Positions 10,651-21,581 of a stretch of DNA of 64,000 bases are shown in pieces. Numbering within the stretch: position 1 is the stretch's first letter; each line of letters begins with the position of its first letter. The stretch spans positions 108,745 through 172,744 of the forward strand of contig WIDE01000004.1 in assembly GCA_015039315.1 (NCBI GenBank), in the 5' to 3' direction. Source of the stretch: Clavulina sp. PMI_390. Its lineage: Eukaryota; Basidiomycota; Agaricomycetes; Cantharellales; Hydnaceae. A program made the translations under genes and the position numbers. The notes under the pieces were generated by a model. That model saw nothing but the letters and a program-made list of their open reading frames with translations, was not told where the DNA came from and did not search any database.

Positions 10651-13648
10651 ATGCCAGCCGTGGAAGCTCCAGAAAATGTCCAGAGAGGTAAGAATAGGTG
10701 AATTCCTCGTAATGTTCCCTTCGATTCAACCTCTGGCGAACATTCAGTGAATGCCATATTCAACGCGCCTCAACGCGAACGGCTTGCCCTTATCGAATCA
10801 CTCGACGCCAAAATAGCAACTGCAATCCTTCCATTGCTTCTGAATATCATTGAAATACCAGATGATGCAAGAATCCTTCCTCTAAACAGCACCCAAGCCC
10901 TCCCGATCGTGGGGTGTGCCAAAGCGCTCCTCAAGGAGCCCGCTCGTTATGGGGCGTACGTTCGGCGCCTGAGAATCACCGACCCACTCACCTTTTCGAG
11001 CGCGGATAAACCTATACCGACTCTCCTGCGTTTTGAGGATGGCACGCAAGAGGACGACGAAGCACGTTCGTCGTCGGGTCTCGCGAACATTAGTAGCGTT
11101 AGCCCGCTCCCTGCCGCCAAGGTTCAGGAACTCCTAGCCAACTGTCCACACTTGGAGTCATTCGAATGGTACTCGTCTACCCCACCACCAGACGGGCTGT
11201 GTGAAGTGAGTATCTCTTGGGTTTCCGACTCGTCCCGATCGCGGGGCTAGTCCGCCACAATACCTCGTACATTTCTAACGACCTTGGCTCTGTTGATAGG
11301 TTCTCGGCGCGAATAACACAAAGATATCGACCTGCTTGTTCACTCCTCCTGCAAAATTGCTTCAGCAAGGACCCACAACGAAACAGTCGCTTCCCCGCTG
11401 GGATGCGCCTAGCCTCCTCCACTTGTCCACCCTCCCCCTGACAACGCTCCATATGCACCGCCTCTCTCAATCAGGCGCGAAATCTCTCATCGCGCTTCTA
11501 GAGAAGATGGCCGAATATTCGAATCTTGAAGACGTATGGCTAGACTTCTTGTGGCTCGATGACGCGCTTTGCGAGGCGCTCGTCGGTGCTGGGAGGAGAT
11601 TGCGGAGACTCAAGCTTACCACTTCTGGGACCAAGCTCACTGACAAGGGGATTGTAGCGATCCTGGAGGGTTGCGACAATCTCGAGGAACTGTCGTTGGT
11701 TGAAGTCCAAGGTGACACCCTGTTCACTGTATCTTCAGTGCAGGTACCGTAGCAAATACTGATTCGAACCGACTCTTCAGGTCGACTTTCAAGGACGCTG
11801 TGGTCCAAAGTACCCGACCTACCACTTTCCATGACCTCATTAAACATCATCGTTAGTGAGGCAGGTCCGCATCACTCATGGACAGTGGACCACCTCACTT
11901 CACTCCCTTCATTCTCTCTTGATGTGATGCAATCTCTTGCTGTGTCTCGCACAAATCTTCCATTCAATTCTGAGGTTGATGAAATCGCCTCTCTTCAGCC
12001 AGTTCCTCGAGAACTCTTGGATCGGCTGAAGGAGGAATCTGTATCACCCACCCAGCTCAACCTCGATTGGTGGGGATGGGATCCGTCCGACCTAAAGGAA
12101 TTGCTCGCTTCGAATCATCAGCTTGAAGAACTCTCTATTACATTCGACGCGCCCTTCTCCAAACTTCTTACCCTTACCAGTACATTCGCAAATATGCAAA
12201 ACTTGCGCACGTTCCGGGTCAGAGTACCCGAGCATCATGCGCCGGGCGTCCCTGTACAGCAGTATCATCTCCATGCATCTCAGTCCCCTGTCAAACACTT
12301 GAGTGGGCTGCCCACCCCGGCTGCATCCCCTGTAGCCTCGTCGAGGGGGATGGCACGTTCTCCGAGCTCACCCGCTGACAAGCCATCCTCACTTCCTACA
12401 GGTCAGCCCGCGGAACCTCCATTCCAGACCCCGCCCGCTACTCCGTCCGACACCTTCTCTACACTCTCCCTTGGCATTACCCCCATGTCACCGCCGACAT
12501 CTGGCGCGGGCTGTGAGCCTGTATCTCAGACTAGTCATTCAGTGAATTCGGCCTTTGGCATTTCTCGCAACTCTTCGTCAAATGATGCAAGCTTCCCCAA
12601 CCCGAGAGACATCCAAAAATTTGCGAGAAGATGTCCAAAGCTCGAAACGCTTGATTGGTATGGCCGAAACGGCCGAGGAAGCTGGACCATCACACGCGAA
12701 GGTTCTTCTGCTTTCACTAATGGTGGTGCTCTAAATGGCGCACTCAGCGCATCGACCACATTCACTCCTGCCTCTGAAGGCAACGCTACTGCTCATAGCG
12801 TGAACACAGTGACCGTCAAAGCGGAGCATGTTCCACCATACTTCCCCTCTCCGTCTGATCAGCTACAAGCAGCTCGTGAAAGCGAAGCGGAGACCTGGGG
12901 CTGGGAATCCACAATCGAGCGGGAAGGGGCAGAATGGACGGGACCTGCGGCCGAGGTGTGGGCGGCTGAGCAGGCAGAGAAAGAGGCGCTAGCGGCGGAA
13001 GAAAAGGAACGTGAGCAGTTAGCCATAGCGGCTGCCGCCGCGGAAGCACAGGCACAGGCTGCTGCGGAGAAGGCGAAGGAGAAGGAGGGCCGCCAACGTG
13101 CGGCAAGCGTGTCCAATGAGGGAGCAAAGAGGAAAGGCAAGGGAAGCAACAAGCTTCCAAAGCTTGATACGAGCGGGAATGGGTCCACTGGCGCTGGGGA
13201 AGGCAGTAACGCTTCTTCTAATTCCAGGAGGCGCTCATCCTACGCTGGTGCGATCAACTCGCCCACCAAGGCTCTCAGTTCATCGACGCCGATCAAATCC
13301 TCCGAGTCCGGCAAAACCATCAGGCGCCCGAGCACGAATAGCACCTCGCCATCCACTACCAACGGCTCAGGCACCTCGTCTAATTGGCGTTCTTCTGGAC
13401 GCAAGCGCGCTGGATCAGTTGGTGTCAATGGCTCTGTGAATGGCGGTGGCTTGAAGCTCGACGTCGGCGTTCCGAGTGCCGCCGGGAATGCTCGATCGCC
13501 TACAAACGCTAGTCCGACCAAAGTTGCTGCTGCTGCTGCTGCTGCTGCTGGGGGCGGAAGCGTCAACCGTGCTGCAAATGGCCTCAAGTCTGGCAGTCGT
13601 CCAAACGCTTCTGCTGGGGGCCGGAAAACCTCAAGCAGGTCTAGCTGA
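10651..13648 (+). CDS. Large leucine-rich protein with charged coiled-coil and disordered tail (924 aa)
   Basis: Exons: 10651-10687, 10748-11205, 11300-11711 and 11781-13648. The first half has irregular leucine-rich motifs, such as LEDVWLDFLWLDDALCEAL, LRRLKLTTSGTKLTDKGI and LEELSLVEVQG, which resemble the LRR part of F-box/LRR proteins. A clear F-box is not visible. The central region is Ser/Pro-rich. Near 12960-13120 there is an Ala/Glu-rich charged helix, likely a coiled coil (AAEQAEKEALAAEEKERE). The tail is Ser/Asn/Gly-rich, with an Ala run coded by eight GCT repeats. The start at 10651 relies on a 12-codon first exon and is less certain than the rest. Function unknown. Confidence 0.75.
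13526..13549 (+). repeat. (GCT)8 microsatellite inside coding sequence
   Basis: Eight GCT triplets code for alanine in the tail of the leucine-rich protein. Length variation would keep the frame. Confidence 0.9.
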
Positions 13649-14108
13649 GCCTCAACTCATGTTTCTGATTTGTCCATCTCCTTAATTGCCCTAGCCGAAA
13701 CATTCCTCGCCCTGTTTTACCTCTTCTATGAACACTCGCATCCGAGTTGTTCATACTCTCATGCACTCCAAATTTTTTTTGATCGCCCAACTCCCATTCT
13801 TCCCAACCAGCAACTCCATCAATTCAAGGCTACCCTGTACTTTCTTCTGAATTCTTTCCTCGAGTCGCCCTACTCCTTTGTCTCTAACGAACATTCCAAT
13901 GTATCAACGCCTAGCCAAAGGCACCTTCAATTTGCCTGTGGTTCGGCCCATTATCTTGTACATCACATATGATAACGCAAAACCTAGTTCAAACAATAAA
14001 TCTCCAACGTGCTTCCTGTGTTATAATGATAGGACTGTAAGGTCTTTCCTTACAGCGAAAACAACGAAATTTGGTCTAGGTGTGTCGAGCTCCAAATACA
14101 AATCCACG
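13649..14108. other. Convergent intergenic region
   Basis: It lies between the leucine-rich gene (plus) and the first secreted-protein gene (minus). T-rich and C-rich stretches are present, but no coding signal is recognised. Confidence 0.4.
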
Positions 14109-14697
14109 TCAAGGATCACCCAGCCCCGATCCCAAGCCCAAGCCTAACCTTGCCTCCACGCTGCCGCATATTGTCGACAGGCACATTACCCGATCACTCC
14201 ACCCACAAATCGCCTCGAAAGGGTTGCAAGTGGAATTTATCCCGAGCCCACTTGGTCCCAATTTGACGCAATCCCCTGACATGGGCGAGCCACTGGCAGT
14301 GCTAGTGCTGTTCCATGTGAGCGAGAAGAGGTTGATGGTCACGTTGTGCCCGCAAACATATGCGGTTGGAGTTGTTGCGTTGATGGGGATGGGATTGGTT
14401 CGTGCGGGATTGTAACCCGATGCTTCATATGCAACGGTGCAGTTATCTGTAAGCGAAGAAACACGCAGTCAGTGAGCGACGATCGTGTAGATATAGATGC
14501 GAGGAAGGCTAAGAGAAAACGGAATAATTGAGAAGGATGAGATACTCACTGTGTTGCGCAGGGAGGATGAAACCGCCTTCAGAATGTGCCCCCAGCACCA
14601 TGGAGCACTCAGAGATTCCGTAGTGGAAATCCGCCACGACAGAGCGCAATGATAACATCGTCACAAAGCAAGCAAATGCGACGGGATACGAAAGCAT
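14109..14697 (-). CDS. Secreted eight-cysteine protein, copy A (161 aa, diverged)
   Basis: Minus-strand exons 14550-14697 and 14109-14446, with intron 14447-14549. Exon 1 is 148 nt, the same length as in all other copies. It codes for a hydrophobic signal peptide ending near VVA, followed by DFHYGISEC. The mature part keeps eight cysteines in family order and the CGHNVTIN motif with its glycosylation sequon. It is the most diverged copy: the region between cysteines 4 and 8 is rewritten, and the C-terminus carries an extra Gly/Leu-rich tail (LGLGLGSGLGDP). The upstream bZIP-type module found for copies C, D and F was not seen here. Probably an extracellular protein; function unknown. Confidence 0.8.
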
Positions 14698-15491
14698 TGG
14701 AAGGTATAGGATCTTCCCAGCGAGAGCAGTTGATAAGAAAGCAGCCGAGTACGAGTTTCTGAAGGCGTGTGGAGCTGCCTAGTCTGAGAGGTATGCTGGA
14801 GGTAGCCAACCCCCTTTATAAGACCTATTTCACAGATGCACCTATACTATGGATGCGCTAATATGTTAGGTGGATCGACGCGAGCGACGGGGGTAGATCT
14901 CAATCATGGTATCAGAGGTGAGATCAAGGCGTGGGCTGGAATGTGGGGAGTCTACCCGGCGACTTTGTGTATTTGCTCCCGCAGATCTAGTGACATGATG
15001 GGTCCAAGATGGCGGTTGATCAGCATATTCGATAAGTCCATGGTGAATATTAGCGCAGAACATCCCATCACGCGTCGAACAAAGCTCATCAGATCTGGAC
15101 TGATGTCTACAAACTACTGTCGGACCCCACATTTAGAGAAGAAGAGTGACGCCAAGGCTGGAGATTCATATTGCTGGCTCAGAAATCCACAAGCTTACAG
15201 ATATGCACGGACATTTGTGATTGTCTCCTGCCCATGTCACCATGTGAGGTCAATCTGGAGGTGGAAGTGGCAATTCAGTTAAGCGTGTGAATTTCTCCTA
15301 CATTCAGCCATACATATGGAAAAGAGTTCTTTTACAAAGCGCGAAAATTATGTACATCTTCATCAGACCAGCCATTACTAGTACATGAAATTGACGAGGT
15401 CCAAAATTGGATCTGTCATAGGAGTTCTGGTAGGTAAACCGCTAACAGTTTCTTCATTTACCGTGTCACAATCCATCCAGCCGAATCCAAC
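14698..15491. other. Intergenic within the secreted-protein array
   Basis: A TATA-like TTTATAAG occurs about 115 bp upstream of copy A. The rest shows no gene. Confidence 0.4.
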
Positions 15492-15994
15492 TCATGAATT
15501 GCCACAAAACGTGGAGCTGCAGTTTAGGAGGTTCGTATAGAAGCACTCGGCATAGGGTGGATTGCACATCATGGTGATGTTGGTACGAGTACAGGACCCA
15601 TGGTTATATTTGCTTTTCACGCCACCATTATCGGTGGAAAACCAGTTGTGGCTACGGGTGTTAATTGTGACGTTGTGATCGCAGACCATGGCATTGGGAT
15701 GAGTGGAGTTGACGGGAATGTAGGTGTCGATGTTGAATGAATTAAACGCAGAGAGACAGAAATCTAGGATCATGCATCCGTCAGATAAAGACTCGATGAC
15801 TATCCGATAACAAAATGAGACAAGGGAGTTGCGGATGGAAACTTACTCGTAGAGTTGGCATCAAGGATGAAGCCAGCCTCAAAGAACCCATCACCGGCTA
15901 TAGCACATCGGGCAGTGCCATAATGAAAGTCTGCGATGGTGGAGGTGCAAAGAGCTAGAGCAGTGAAAGCCGCAAAAACTGTTTCGATACGCAT
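15492..15994 (-). CDS. Secreted eight-cysteine protein, copy B (139 aa)
   Basis: Minus-strand exons 15847-15994 (148 nt) and 15492-15763, with intron 15764-15846. Residues 1 to about 20 form a signal peptide starting MRIETVFAAF and ending near TIA, followed by DFHYGTARC. The mature protein has eight cysteines in family order, the CDHNVTIN sequon motif, and a GGVK insertion before cysteine 4 that it shares with copy C. The start was chosen because it gives the family's 148-nt exon 1; the longer upstream frame lacks homology. A TGACTCA site lies at 16082-16088, but the full upstream module of copies C, D and F is absent. Likely secreted; function unknown. Confidence 0.85.
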
Positions 15995-16940
15995 AGTAGA
16001 ATATGTGAAATGGGATGCTGCTTGTAGCAGTTGGTTTGCTACCGCTAAGTGCTGATTCTTGGGGAATGAAAGGATGCAGCTTGACTCAAGGCTCTTTTTA
16101 TCTTCGGTGTCAAGTTCACTTCCCGCGTGGCTGGACTCCACCGACGTCACACAGTGGCGCGGGTTTACGCAGGCCGCTTGCCGGGGATAGGGTTGAGACC
16201 GCCGAGTGCAGTGCATCTCGCCATGGGAAGGTACCCTGAACAAGGTAGATTGTATTATTTGACAGGAGCATAGAGTGTTCCGGGGGTAGATAGCTAGCGC
16301 AGCCAGTGTGATGCCAATGCGCAGGCTAGAAATATGCGTGATGCAGGTAGACCAAGGGGTCTATCGAGATAACCAGGATACAGAGATCATATAGCTTATA
16401 CTCATATTTCCATAGAGTTGAATAGCTGTGTTGTGGGACGAGCAGTTTCTATGAGCACCGACATGCTCATGATGCAGCTTTTCTTGAGCACAGACAGCCC
16501 AGTCCCATATTGTGGGAGTGATGTTCAAGGTTGGAAACCTGGTGAATCGAAGGACTGGGGCCATCAGCGCGCGCTAAATCAGTAGAGTAGAGGTACTCGT
16601 GAGAGATCTGGGAAGTCATAATGTTTACACCGACGCCGTTCCAAACATGAGAAAGTGCATCTAAGTGTCCACCAGTCCATTAATATAGTGCGGAGGGTAC
16701 ATTATGATAGCAACATCGAGGTATGAGAATTAGCTGATAGTATTATGGGTTAGAATTGGGATAGAATTCGTGGAACGGGCGAGGGAGTGGGGAGGTTGCA
16801 GATAAGTGCCAGTCGCAGAAAAATAGGATCCTCAATATTTGACCATTGCAGCGAATTTATACCGCCCCTGGGTCGGGGATCAAATCAAAGACTCTCTATG
16901 AGTTTAGTACCGCCTAAATGGTTACCGGAACGCTCTCTCT
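15995..16940. other. Intergenic within the array; 3' flank of copy C duplicated elsewhere
   Basis: The part from about 16617 to 16940 (3' flank of copy C) resembles 20161-20496, the flank of the decayed copy. Small ORFs here have no family resemblance. Confidence 0.5.
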
Positions 16941-17463
16941 TTACGACTCGTCGCAGACAGAGGAGACACAGTTCAGGAGGTTGGTATAGGTGCATTCAGC
17001 AAGGGTCGGGTTGCATGTCGTTGTGTCATCGTCCGTCCGTGTGCAAGTTCCATGGTTCTTCTTGTTCTTCACGCCACCGCTGTCGGTGGCGAACCACTCG
17101 AGGGTGTTGACGTTGATCGTGACATTGCGTCCGCAAACAGTCGCAGTGGGATGAGTGGAGTTGATGGGAATGTTCGAACCAGGCTTGTCTGCGTTGAACG
17201 CCGCAACGCAGTAATCTGATATAGGAACGACCATCAGAATCCAGACACAAGGACGAAATAACAGCCGTATGTGAAATGGACAAGGGAAGACGGCGAATGA
17301 GGATGAGGAACTGACCAGCAGAGGCGGCGTTCAGAATGAATCCAGCATCGATATAACCTCCACCAGCCTCCGAGCATTGCAAAGTACCATAATGGAAGTC
17401 TGCTGCAACGAAGGGGGTAGTAGCGAGGGTAATGAGGAGCGCAGCCATTGACTGGAAAAGCAT
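16941..17463 (-). CDS. Secreted eight-cysteine protein, copy C (140 aa)
   Basis: Minus-strand exons 17316-17463 (148 nt) and 16941-17215, with intron 17216-17315. Signal peptide MLFQSMAALLITLATTP ending near VAA, then DFHYGTLQC. The mature part has eight cysteines and the CGRNVTIN sequon motif. It ends NCVSSVCDES. It shares the longer loop before cysteine 4 with copy B. It is the closest relative of the decayed copy at 20497-20604. A TATTTAT box lies about 100 bp upstream and the shared regulatory module lies at 17700-17735. Likely an extracellular disulfide-rich protein; function unknown. An effector-like or cell-wall role is only a guess. Confidence 0.87.
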
Positions 17464-18719
17464 GGCTGAGTTGTGGAGAGTATTTGAGTGGATTGGCTAG
17501 ATTGTGTGTGAAGATGTGAATGAACTTCTGGTGGACTAGGACATGGCCAAAGACTGAAGGGTATTTATGTTTCTGATCCCTAGGAGAATTTTCTTGGCGG
17601 TATTACTCGATGCCCCACAAAACGTCATGAAGTGGAGCAAACTTCGGCGGCCCGAACGGGGACAGAAACGGACGCGGAGCAAACGACGTCAATAGTCATC
17701 GGATTATGCGCCGAGGCGAACGGCGACATGACTCATAACTCTTCAATTATGGCGAAACCACCAGCTGAGCAAACCACCAAAAGTCCACGAACAAACATAA
17801 GATCATCATTGAGTCTGCAGCAGTAGGGGCAACTCTAGGACAGAAGGAGGTGCTTAGATATCTTTGGTTAGCTCAATTAGCTAGAGGCCCTTTGCTTATG
17901 CACAGCCATTCGAGTCATCCACGAGTTGTCAACACCGTAGGACTCCAACATCACGATTACCGCCGATACTCCTCGCTGTCGGCCAGGGGGGTGTACGTAT
18001 ATGTCATCGCAAGGATCCGACTGACACATGCCCTTACGTGACTTCTTAGCGGAGGGGGGATCAACCACGTGAAGGAGCAGATGTTCATGTGGAGGGAAAC
18101 TGGTCAATCATAGTTGTTGTTTCCTGTTTGTATACTCTCTTCCTATTTTCGCAACGACCTAAAATCCGTATTCAGATTGATACCATAGATATCACACCCG
18201 AGTCGAGCTGCTCAATTATAGGGGAGAAAATTGTACTGTGATAATTGAGTGTTGCTATTGTTCAGGGCGCATACGTTGATACCCACTGGCAGCTGGAGTG
18301 GGACTTCATGTCCTTGATTTTACGTCATTGCTTCATGCTCTCAGTGCGCGCTGTGTACATGGAGCGGAGATACCGAAAAGAGATTTTATGCAATAATGCC
18401 TCCCGATAATGCTTTACAGAATGAGTTACACGACCACAAAAGTAAATTGGTGAATCAACCATGTATGGCTACACTACACGCTTTCGGATGAAGGGTATGC
18501 AGCTGCAGCGATCCGTAGCGCTAATACTGAACGAGGAGGGGAGTTACCAACTGGGCGGGTAATTCGCAGGAAAAGAAAGAAGCGGAACATAGAAAAAACA
18601 AATATATCAACGTGCAGAGATAAAGGTGTCAATATGTAGCCCCTGGGCTGAGGGGGTTTCATACACGAATTCCTCCGACTTCAACGCTGTATCATTGCAA
18701 CTGCCTTAGGAGTTCGTTT
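17464..18719. other. Intergenic within the array
   Basis: About 1.25 kb. The part next to copy C holds its promoter and regulatory module. The part around 17890-18400 has scattered similarity to 20790-21270, which suggests that units of gene plus flank were duplicated. No further gene was recognised. Confidence 0.5.
17700..17735 (-). promoter_or_regulatory. Shared upstream module of copy C (CGG-N8-CCG-N15-TGACTCA)
   Basis: On the plus strand, CGG at 17700-17702, CCG at 17711-17713 and TGACTCA at 17729-17735. The last is about 265 bp upstream of the copy C start codon. TGACTCA matches the Gcn4/AP-1 class of bZIP sites, and an inverted CGG pair is typical of Zn2Cys6 factors. Binding is inferred. 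Confidence 0.5.
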
Positions 18720-19225
18720 TCATGACTCCTCGCAATAGGAGGAGCTGCAGCTCAGGAGATCGGTGTATGTGCATTCCGCGTAGGGAGGGTAGCATGTTAC
18801 TGGCTCAGCGTTTGTGCGGACGCAATTGCCACTATCGCCGTCTGTGGAGAACCATACAAGACTCTCGAATCCAATCGTGACGTTGTGCCCACAGATGACT
18901 GCATTTGGGTGAGTAGAGTCGACAGGGATATTTGCCCCTGGCTTGTCTGCCGCATACGCAGCAAGGCAGAGACCTAAGATAGAGGAGCCCACCAAAAAAA
19001 AAAAGACAGACAAGATTCAGTAGCTGGTATAATAAGCGAGCCGGGGGATGATCGTAAACTAGAGGATAAGGACTTACTGGGGGAGTCAGCAGGCAAGATG
19101 AATCCACCTTCGAAGTAGCCTCCACCCGCCTCTTCGCATTGAGCAATCCCGTAGCGGAAGTCTGCAGCAACGAAGGATGAAAGGGCAAGAGTGATAGCAA
19201 GTGCAAAGACTAGTTGAGCACGCAT
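18720..19225 (-). CDS. Secreted eight-cysteine protein, copy D (133 aa)
   Basis: Minus-strand exons 19078-19225 (148 nt) and 18720-18973, with intron 18974-19077. The intron contains an 11-T run on the coding strand. Signal peptide MRAQLVFALAITLALSSF ending near VAA, then DFRYGIAQC. Eight cysteines in family order, the CGHNVTIG motif, and the short DGDSGNC loop shared with copy F. The mature protein ends SSSYCEES. TATTTATA lies roughly 100 bp upstream, and the conserved module lies at 19453-19488. Likely secreted; function unknown. Confidence 0.87.
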
Positions 19226-19655
19226 CGCAAAGTGATGCGAAAGATTGTGTTTAGGGGATGGTGGGCTTGTGATGAGGTAGATGAGGTGTTGGGGGATGGA
19301 GCCAAGACTCGAGACTGAAAGACTATTTATATTCCAGGCCCAGGAGATCTTCCTTGGCGAATGAGGCATTACGAAGGTCATGATTTACTCCAAGCTCCGG
19401 TGCACTGCACGGGGACGAATCCGGATACCGAAGACACAATGACAACGGCCATCGGATTGCACACCGAAGCGAACAGCGGTCTGAGTCATTACGTCCCAAT
19501 CCTGGAGAATCCATCATGTGAGGGAACAGCAGCTCCGCGAGGAAAGGAGGATTTCTGGCCAGTACGTCACTTCTGGCGCGCAATGGAGTAGAGCAAGATT
19601 ATTGGACAACATTGGTCAGCACGTTTTTGGCATATTTCGGTATAAGTGTGGCTCG
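19226..19655. other. Promoter region of copy D
   Basis: It holds the TATTTATA box near 19324-19331 and the shared module. Its distal end abuts the Snf7 fragment. Confidence 0.5.
19453..19488 (-). promoter_or_regulatory. Shared upstream module of copy D (CGG-N8-CCG-N15-TGAGTCA)
   Basis: On the plus strand, CGG at 19453-19455, CCG at 19464-19466 and TGAGTCA at 19482-19488, about 257 bp upstream of the start codon. The 15-nt spacing from CCG to the bZIP-like site is the same as in copies C, F and the decayed copy. Confidence 0.5.
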
Positions 19656-20160
19656 TCACATCGCCATCTCATCTTGCAGTTTCCTGAGCTCAGCCTCATC
19701 GTCGTCGTCAACGGGGGCTTTTGTAGGAGCTGAAACGAGAGGCAGATAGGAGATCAGTCACGAACAGGCCAGGTATACTTGATGATGGACACATACGCAG
19801 TCCCTCATTGATTGGCGTCGCTGGTGTATGTGTTGGAACGTGCTCAACCTTGCTCAGCTTTGCGTCTAGAACTTCTTGTTGAAGGGCGGCTAGCTCCTCA
19901 TCCATCAGCTCCTCTTCGTCGGAGGCCGTACCCGCGACGGGGCCCGAAATGATGGTCGAGTTCTCCGCCGCCACAGCCATTGGTTCCTCCATCGTATCCA
20001 TCGTTGCGTCCACTTGCTCAACCGTCCTAAACAAATTAAAGGAAGTAATCGGTAAGGTGGATATGAGTGTATGGCTGTGCCTTAGACAACCTGACCGAGA
20101 GACTCATCGTACATCTTGTCGTGGATCTGCTCGAGTGCGGAGGCGACCCAGGGATCCAGA
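19656..20160 (-). pseudogene. 5'-truncated Snf7/Vps32 (ESCRT-III) fragment
   Basis: Minus-strand pieces about 20104-20160, 19797-20026 and 19656-19729 join into one frame. They read ALEQIHDKMYDE, TVEQVDATMDTM, then an acidic stretch DEEELMDEELAALQQE, and end EAELRKLQDEMAM and a stop. This is the C-terminal half of Snf7/Vps32, the ESCRT-III subunit that polymerises in endosomal sorting. The N-terminal core helices are missing. Upstream of about 20160 the sequence changes to the 3' flank of the secreted-protein family, so the break is abrupt. The first intron needs a weak GTCTCT donor. Probably a non-functional remnant left by a rearrangement. A transcribed truncated product cannot be excluded. 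Confidence 0.65.
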
Positions 20161-20496
20161 AACAGTGATGTTTACGCCGAAGCCGCTCCAAACAAGATAA
20201 TTGCACAAATTCCTTCCAAACATCAACTGCTCATGAATGTATTTCATCCGGTAAAATAGGGTAAGAGTGCCAAATTCTGTGAATCAGATAGTGGTATGAT
20301 GGATTAGAATGGAGGAAGATGTGTGGAATGAGCGATATCGCGGAGAAAGTGAGAGGTCGCATGGGAGTCAGATAATGAGTATCGACAACATTCAAGCATT
20401 TCAGCGCATTAATACAACTCCTGGCTCGGGGAATCAAATACGAGACTTCCTCTAGTTTCGGTGTCGCTTCGACACGGTCGGTTGAAGACTCGCCCT

Positions 20497-20604
20497 TTAC
20501 GACTCGTCGTAAACCGGGGAGACACAATTCAACAGGTCGGTATATGTGCATTCAGCGAGGGTAGGGTTGCATGTCGTTGTGTCATCGTCCGTCCGTGTAC
20601 AAGT
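20497..20604 (-). pseudogene. Decayed secreted-protein copy (3' end only)
   Basis: The minus strand codes for the last 35 or so residues of a copy C-like protein (CTRTDDDTTTCNPTLAEC, then LLNCVSPVYDES and a stop). The final cysteine is replaced by tyrosine. Signal peptide, exon 1, the intron and the first half of exon 2 are missing. At about 20604 the coding remnant runs straight into sequence matching the upstream promoter module of the other copies (CGG at 20610). An internal deletion therefore joined promoter and 3' end. The flank at 20161-20496 matches the 3' flank of copy C. Confidence 0.8.
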
Positions 20605-21581
20605 GTCATCGGATTGTACGCCGAAGAGAAAGGAGATCTGACTCATTGAACCTCATTGATGTTGAATCTGTCATGTGAGCGAACAAGAACTTCACGAGGT
20701 AACGCGGTAAGGCCGTCAAGTACGTAGTGACAGCAGCAGTTCTAGCTCGCTAGAGAGGGGAATAGCCACCTTAGATGTCAAGAATTATCTCATGAAGTCG
20801 GAGTTTCTTCCCTCATCCACAGCCTTGAGAGTCTTCCGCGAGTTGTCAAAGCGGCAGATACTCCTTGCTCTCGCACAAGCGCTGTACGTATGCTCATATC
20901 GAGAAATAAATCGGCACGTAGCTTTACGGGTTGTCTTAGGATATAGGGATGAAAAACGCGGAGAGACCGATGTCGGTGTCTGGGTGGCTGGGACATCATT
21001 GGCTAACAGTTTATCTGCTACCTACTATTTACGCTTTTGGTGCCAAGTTAAGCGCTCTCTTTAAGGGCCAAACCCTTGCCCGTAGATAGTTAGAGGTTAA
21101 AATTGCGAGAATTGGACTTTGTGATTCCATAGTAGAGCATATGTCGTTGGTCAACAGGAGTGAGATCCCATCACCAATTTTATGTCATGTGTGCCTTCAG
21201 CGCGCGCTGCATCGACGGAGGAGAGACACTAACCAAAAAAATCGATAAAATATTAAGCCCTGACCGTCTCACACCATGAACACGGACAAGGTCATCAATG
21301 CTTCGGACTGCACTACGCAGATGCATCATCGGAACATTTGCGTCAGTTGACTTTCATACTATCATACAATTATATGGTTTTTCAGGCATTTTGGATAGGG
21401 GTGAGGGTCATGCATTAGGTTGGCAATTTCCAGGGAGGAGAAAGGAACATAGGATAGATGTATAAAGATGTTGAGGCAAGGAACTAGTGGTATTACAGCT
21501 CCTTGGCTTCGGCTACCAAGATACAGCTCTCCCCTATTCAATCTTGCATGACTACAGCGGCATGATGCCCGCCTCTCTTTA
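20605..21581. other. Intergenic within the array
   Basis: The first part is the orphaned promoter of the decayed copy. Around 20790-21270 it resembles the flank at 17890-18400. No gene was recognised. Confidence 0.45.
20610..20645 (-). promoter_or_regulatory. Orphan upstream module of the decayed copy (CGG-N8-CCG-N15-TGACTCA)
   Basis: On the plus strand, CGG at 20610-20612, CCG at 20621-20623 and TGACTCA at 20639-20645. It keeps the 15-nt spacing although its gene is destroyed. Confidence 0.45.

Noticed and set aside
12816..13188. Pro-rich and Ala-rich minus ORFs
   Set aside because: Antisense shadows of the Ala/Glu-rich coiled-coil region of the leucine-rich protein.
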